Assembly: GCF_033118175.1 (NCBI RefSeq)
Contig: NC_083701.1
Span: forward strand, 56,061,001-56,125,000
Length of the DNA stretch: 64,000 nucleotides
Source: Dama dama
Taxonomy: Eukaryota > Chordata > Mammalia > Artiodactyla > Cervidae
Reading direction: 5' to 3'
Shown here: in pieces, positions 60,052 through 64,000 of the stretch
How the letters are laid out: every line of letters starts with the position of its first letter
Position numbering within the stretch: position 1 is the stretch's first letter
The notes under the pieces: generated by a model
Seen by the model: the letters and a program-made list of their open reading frames with translations, nothing else
The model's database searches: none
What the model was told of the DNA's origin: nothing
Program-made: the position numbers and the translations under genes

Positions 60052-60335
60052 GACTTCCCTGGTGGTCCAGCGATTAAAATTCCGCCAGCCAATGCAGGGG
60101 ACACGGGTTCAATCCATGGTCCGGGAAGATCTCACATCCCCCAGGGTAACTAAGCGCAAGTGCTGCAGCAACTGAGCTTGCACACCTCAGGGCCCGTGCT
60201 CTGCAACTACAGAAGCCACTGCAATGAGAAGCCTGCCCACTGCGACTAGAGAGTAGCCCCCGCTGCCTCATCCAGAGAAAGCCCACGTGCAGCAATGGAG
60301 ACCCGCGCAGCCATAAATGAATGACTGAATAAATA
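60052..60335 (+). mobile_element. CHR-type SINE, nearly full length
   Basis: 'ggacttccctggtggtccag', 'gggacacgggttcaatccat', 'ggcccgtgctctgcaactac', 'gcaatgagaagcctgccc', 'gcagcaatggagacccgcg' and an AT-rich tail. Less diverged than the other CHR copies. Confidence 0.9.
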
Positions 60336-60518
60336 CACGAAAAACAGAAATGAAAGGGGTCTAGTTCTCAGCTACAACAAGGGAAGCTGTGGTCAGGTGG
60401 GTCATTGTTCGTAACCTTGGGCGGGGCCAGCTCATCCAATGGTGGGCACCCTGGCTCGTGCCCACACATGTGTGGCAACCCACAAAAAAAAAAAAAAAAA
60501 GAATTCTGAATGACTGAA
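60318..60518 (+). mobile_element. A-tailed retroposed sequence of unknown origin, 12-bp TSD
   Basis: Identical 12-bp words (tgaatgactgaa) at 60318-60329 and 60507-60518 bracket a 177-bp segment that ends in A17 (60484-60500) plus 'gaattc'. The body 60360-60483 is GC-rich, contains the 14-bp palindrome ccacacatgtgtgg near 60463-60476, and ends 'caacccaca' before the A run. It is none of the SINEs seen elsewhere in the window. It could be a retrocopy of a small structured RNA or of an mRNA 3' end. The source is unknown to me. Confidence 0.6.
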
Positions 60519-62651
60519 GGGACAGACAGGGCAACTTTCCACTGCCATCCATAGCACACACCCCTCTCCTAGAAAGATTCAGATATACACACATCCTCTT
60601 ATGGACCCGGACAGGCCCCGCTGAGACTGTGGGTCCTCACAATCTGTGAGAAAATGATAAATCACTGCCACTCATACCTGCTCAGGATTCTCTTAAGGAC
60701 ATATCCTTGCCAGAAAATACGGAAGTAAACCTGGGACATACATAATAATGAAACACGTGGATCCTGATATCCACAACATAAACGGATGGCCTTTGATTAG
60801 CAACTTATAAAACAGGATCTAACTATGAATGTTGGGATTAGTAAATTTGAGATTCTTTGGCTGACTTTGAAGAAAATGTAAGGTATGCTTGTATTTGAGG
60901 ACTACGATCTTGAGAACTTGTTGATATAAGTATTAAAAAAAAAAAAAAAAAACCCTGTGGTGTGAACTGCATTTTTGAATAACAGATGTGAAAAGGGGTT
61001 AGTTCTTGGTTAATAAGATGCAGAAGAGAAGGTTAGACTGCGCAGCATTGGTCGGTGTCCTAACAGCAGACATTCAGCCCAGTCATACTAATTGTACAGA
61101 AGGAGTCAGAGATGGATCCTATGCAAAGCTCTGAGCAGAGGACAGGAGCCTAGAGCAATAGAGGAAGTCAGGATCACATGCAGATCAGAAGGGACAACGG
61201 GAAACGGGGATACTGGAATCCAAAGAGTTGTGTATAAAGAGGCTGCAGTACAGCCTTGACTTTCAGAGACAAACACCGTCAACATGTAGCAGCAGGACAG
61301 GGAGACAGAGAGGGGAATAACTATCCCCAACTCCTCCTCCTCCCTTCCTCCCGCAGCCCGCCTCTGTCTCTTCCTGGTAGAAACCTAAAAGGGAGATGGA
61401 ACAAGGGTAGCCCATGATGCAGAAATTAGCCAGAAGGAGCAACTGTCTTAGCTAAGTTTAAATCTACACAACCTCTGTTTCTTATTAGCATGATTAAAGC
61501 TCTTCTCTTTAATATCCAGCTGCTTAACTAACCTTTTGGTTTAATCACAAAGGAATGTAACTCTTAACCGTAAAGCTTTCAGTGACCACAAACTTTATGC
61601 AACATTTGTTACAGGAAATCATATTCATTCACTTAAATAAAAAATGTTTGTCATCAGAAGATAAATTTACACACTTAAGTTACGGATGTGTTCACCAACA
61701 TCAACCTCATAATCCATCCAGCCGCCTGTAAATGAACTCATCCTTCTTGTGTTCATGAAATGCATCATATGATTTTCTTTTAAGCAGAGAACATTTTGGC
61801 TACCTTCTTTTTATAGTTGTATAAAGAAAAAGTAATCTCATTTCTTACATATTCATCTAAATATATCACAAAGTTACTTTGCTTTTTTTAATAACATAAT
61901 TCTGTTACCTCCTGCTTGGAGAACTTCTCTGCTCTTTGATATTTACTTAAGTCATGGTTAAACTTCTTAGACCTTGAAACAGATAGACAAATCCTGAATT
62001 ATCAGGATTTTATGTAGTAAATTATCTTTTACTTAAAATCACCCCCCAAAAAGTGACTCTGGACCTCTGCAGGATACTCAAAGCAATTACCTGGAATTAG
62101 GGAATATGAAAATCTTTATGTATGTATCTGTCTCTTCAAAATTGATCTTCCTATAGGCAATGTCAATGAAAGGATGGGGTACAGATCTGAAGAGTTCAGT
62201 GTCCCCTGTTTTCCTTATGCTTAACTCTGCTGACATACATAAGTTCTGTAATAACAGGACTATGAAAAATTGACTTAGTAGCACTCCTTCATATGTACTC
62301 ACCTAAAACAATAATACAGGAATACATTAAAGTACATTTGCCTCTAACACAGACACAACAAAGCAAACACATTTTATTGGAATCAAACATCATTTTTATG
62401 ATTCTTATTTTAAAATGCAGATTCTGTGCAGCTTTCTTTGTAAATTTATATTTACACCAAATATTTTTTTAAAAGAACTTATTCTCCACCTACATAGTAT
62501 GGCTCAGTGAGTAGTCATGGGTCAGTTTTAGAACCTTTTCTGTAAGATCCCACTCTGCTTCTTGATCCCATTTTCCAAGGTCTTCCTTCAATCCAAGCCC
62601 TGTACTCCACAGATCTTAGAAGAGATCTGGTGGTGGTGATGTTTATCAATG
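60519..62651. other. Unassigned sequence
   Basis: About 2.1 kb without a recognised repeat or exon. There is an A18 run at 60935-60952. Frames at 61330-61106 and 62302-62087 (minus) have no known domain. Confidence 0.45.
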
Positions 62652-62815
62652 TGTGTCTGCTAAGTCACCAGGCTCCTCTGTCCATGGGATTCTCCAGGCA
62701 AGAATACTGGAGTGGGTTGCCATACCTTCCAAGGGATCTTCCTGACCCAGGGGTCCAACCCGCATCTCTTATGTCTTCTACATTGGCAGGCAGGTTCTTT
62801 TACCACTAGCACCAC
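62652..62815 (-). mobile_element. Bov-tA SINE, internally shortened
   Basis: Minus-strand Bov-tA in which 'gtgtgtctgctaagtcac' passes directly into 'caggctcctctgtccatgg', so about 35 bp of the BovA part is missing. It ends near 'ttttaccactagcacc'. Confidence 0.85.
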
Positions 62816-63236
62816 TAGCAATACATTTGCTCGAAGTCAGATGTTATTGAATCCTTACTTTTCTTCCTCTAACCTCACCTTGACCTGATCCTGTACAACC
62901 TGCCCTGATCCTTTCTAGGTAGTCAATGTTTAACACTAGTATGCATCCTTCCACACCTTTCCCCATAATTGTAGAATTACACACACACTCACAAACACAA
63001 ACACCTAGGTTTGAGGGACCATCTTACACAACTGATTTTCACCTTATAGTCTCTACATCTACCATTTCACACTCAGACATGTAAATCTCACCAAGAAAAT
63101 TGACATAGATACATATATACATAGATACACATACATATTTGATACATTAATGCTAAGTTCAAGCTCATCTACCATCACCACTCCCTCATTTTTGTTGGCC
63201 TTTGGTCTCTCTTATCCATCCTTCTATTTCCAAACT
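62816..63236. other. Unassigned sequence
   Basis: Contains short CA-rich and ATAC-rich stretches (62975-63005 and 63105-63140). No repeat family or exon recognised. Confidence 0.5.
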
Positions 63237-63460
63237 ATCATTTCAAGGGACTTCCCAGGTGGCTCAGAAGGTAAAGCATCTGCCTACAATGCGGGAGACC
63301 CAGGTTTGATCCCTGGGTCAGGAAGGAAATGGCAACCCACTCCAGTACTCTTGCCTGGAAAAATCCCATGGACGGAGGAGCGTGGTAGGCTACAGTCCAT
63401 GGGGTTGCAAAGAGTCAGACACAACTGAGCGCCTTCACTTTCACTTTTCATCATTTCAAG
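63237..63460 (+). mobile_element. Bov-tA SINE with 11-bp TSD
   Basis: Plus-strand Bov-tA at 63248-63449 with perfect 11-bp direct repeats (atcatttcaag) at 63237-63247 and 63450-63460. A small deletion removes the 'atcccctggagaag' block. The tail is of the 'ttcactttcacttt' type. Confidence 0.95.
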
Positions 63461-64000
63461 TGCGTTTCATCAAACTGAATGCATCTGCTTTCCTTTTTTA
63501 AGAATCCAATCTCTCAACATTTATCTTTCAATAAGAGAATTTGCCAAGTCATAGTGAATACAACAATTTACATACTTTATTTTACTCCTTACATCTCACT
63601 TGGTTTGCTCATTTTTCCTTTGTTTTTGCTTACTCATTCTTTCTTCTTGCTTTTGCTGTTTTGCTAGTTATTCCCTTTCCCCCCTGTATTTAATTTGAAA
63701 TTCGGTACTTTTCCACTCTGTCAGTGTTTACCTTCTTTTTTCCAGCACTCATAATCAAGCTCTTATTTATCTCTTTTTATATGAAACCAAAATAACAACT
63801 ATTTCTCCCAACTGAGATGAGCTATTTCCCATTGTTTTCTTTCCCTTCCCTGATGAGACCACTAAAAGGCTTTTTTCTTTCTCCACTGCTTGGTGCTGAG
63901 TTCTGTAGAATGCTTCAACATTCTTTATTCCCCCAACTTCAACTCCTAAATCCTTTTTTAGGTAAACATTTAGTAATCTGCCGCCTCCCTTTCCATATGT
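63461..64000. other. Unassigned T-rich sequence
   Basis: Pyrimidine-rich, without a recognised repeat or exon up to the window end. Confidence 0.5.

Overview
This window is non-coding mammalian DNA from a ruminant, almost certainly a bovid (cattle, sheep or goat relative). The call rests on lineage-specific repeats: RTE-type BovB LINEs, more than fifteen tRNA-Glu-headed Bov-tA SINEs and one dimeric Bov-A2, cetartiodactyl CHR-type SINEs, and a relatively young ruminant L1. The base composition is AT-rich. I found no exon, tRNA gene, rRNA gene or CpG-island promoter that I can support, so the window reads as a gene desert or the inside of a very large intron. Every long reading frame I recognise belongs to a retrotransposon and is broken.

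Layout. 1-3185 is a degenerate sense-strand L1 ORF2 and 3' end. 3.3-10 kb holds Bov-tA, MIR and L2 pieces, a 1.8-kb BovB (5658-7496) and a MER5A. 10.6-23.3 kb is mostly fossil L1M sequence in several elements, including a 5.5-kb L1M (16170-21715) that has been entered by a Bov-tA, a Bov-A2 and a Tigger-type DNA transposon. 23.3-28.4 kb has a truncated U6 retrocopy, a CHR SINE carrying a nested Bov-tA, a MaLR LTR and another L1 3' end. 28.4-32.1 kb is mostly unassigned. 33-38.3 kb is a BovB cluster: one copy split a CHR SINE, one carries a 5' inversion, and one minus-strand copy has a large internal deletion. 38.3-42.3 kb is mostly unassigned.

43066-45903 is the youngest-looking LINE, a 5'-truncated minus-strand L1 with an exact 15-bp target-site duplication (TSD). 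47.2-49.8 kb holds a dimeric Bov-tA, an LTR-like block with a retroviral-leader-like segment, and a CHR SINE. 50-64 kb is mixed: L2, BovB, MIR, MaLR LTRs with a nested hAT element, a Tigger element, an old minus-strand L1, several CHR copies, and a small A-tailed retroposed sequence of unknown origin flanked by 12-bp direct repeats.

How the parts relate. There is no pathway or operon. The biology is retrotransposition history. L1 is the likely source of the reverse transcription that made the U6 copy, and BovB shares its 3' end with the Bov SINEs. Nesting gives a relative order: MIR, L2, L1M, MER5A and Tigger first; then MaLR and CHR; then BovB and Bov-tA/Bov-A2; and last the L1 at 43-46 kb. 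I found no undescribed functional system. The observations most worth a second look are the 5'-inverted BovB, an imperfect 57-bp inverted repeat inside L1 sequence, the 28-nt U6-head/poly(A) chimera, and the TSD-flanked unknown retroposon at 60.33-60.51 kb.
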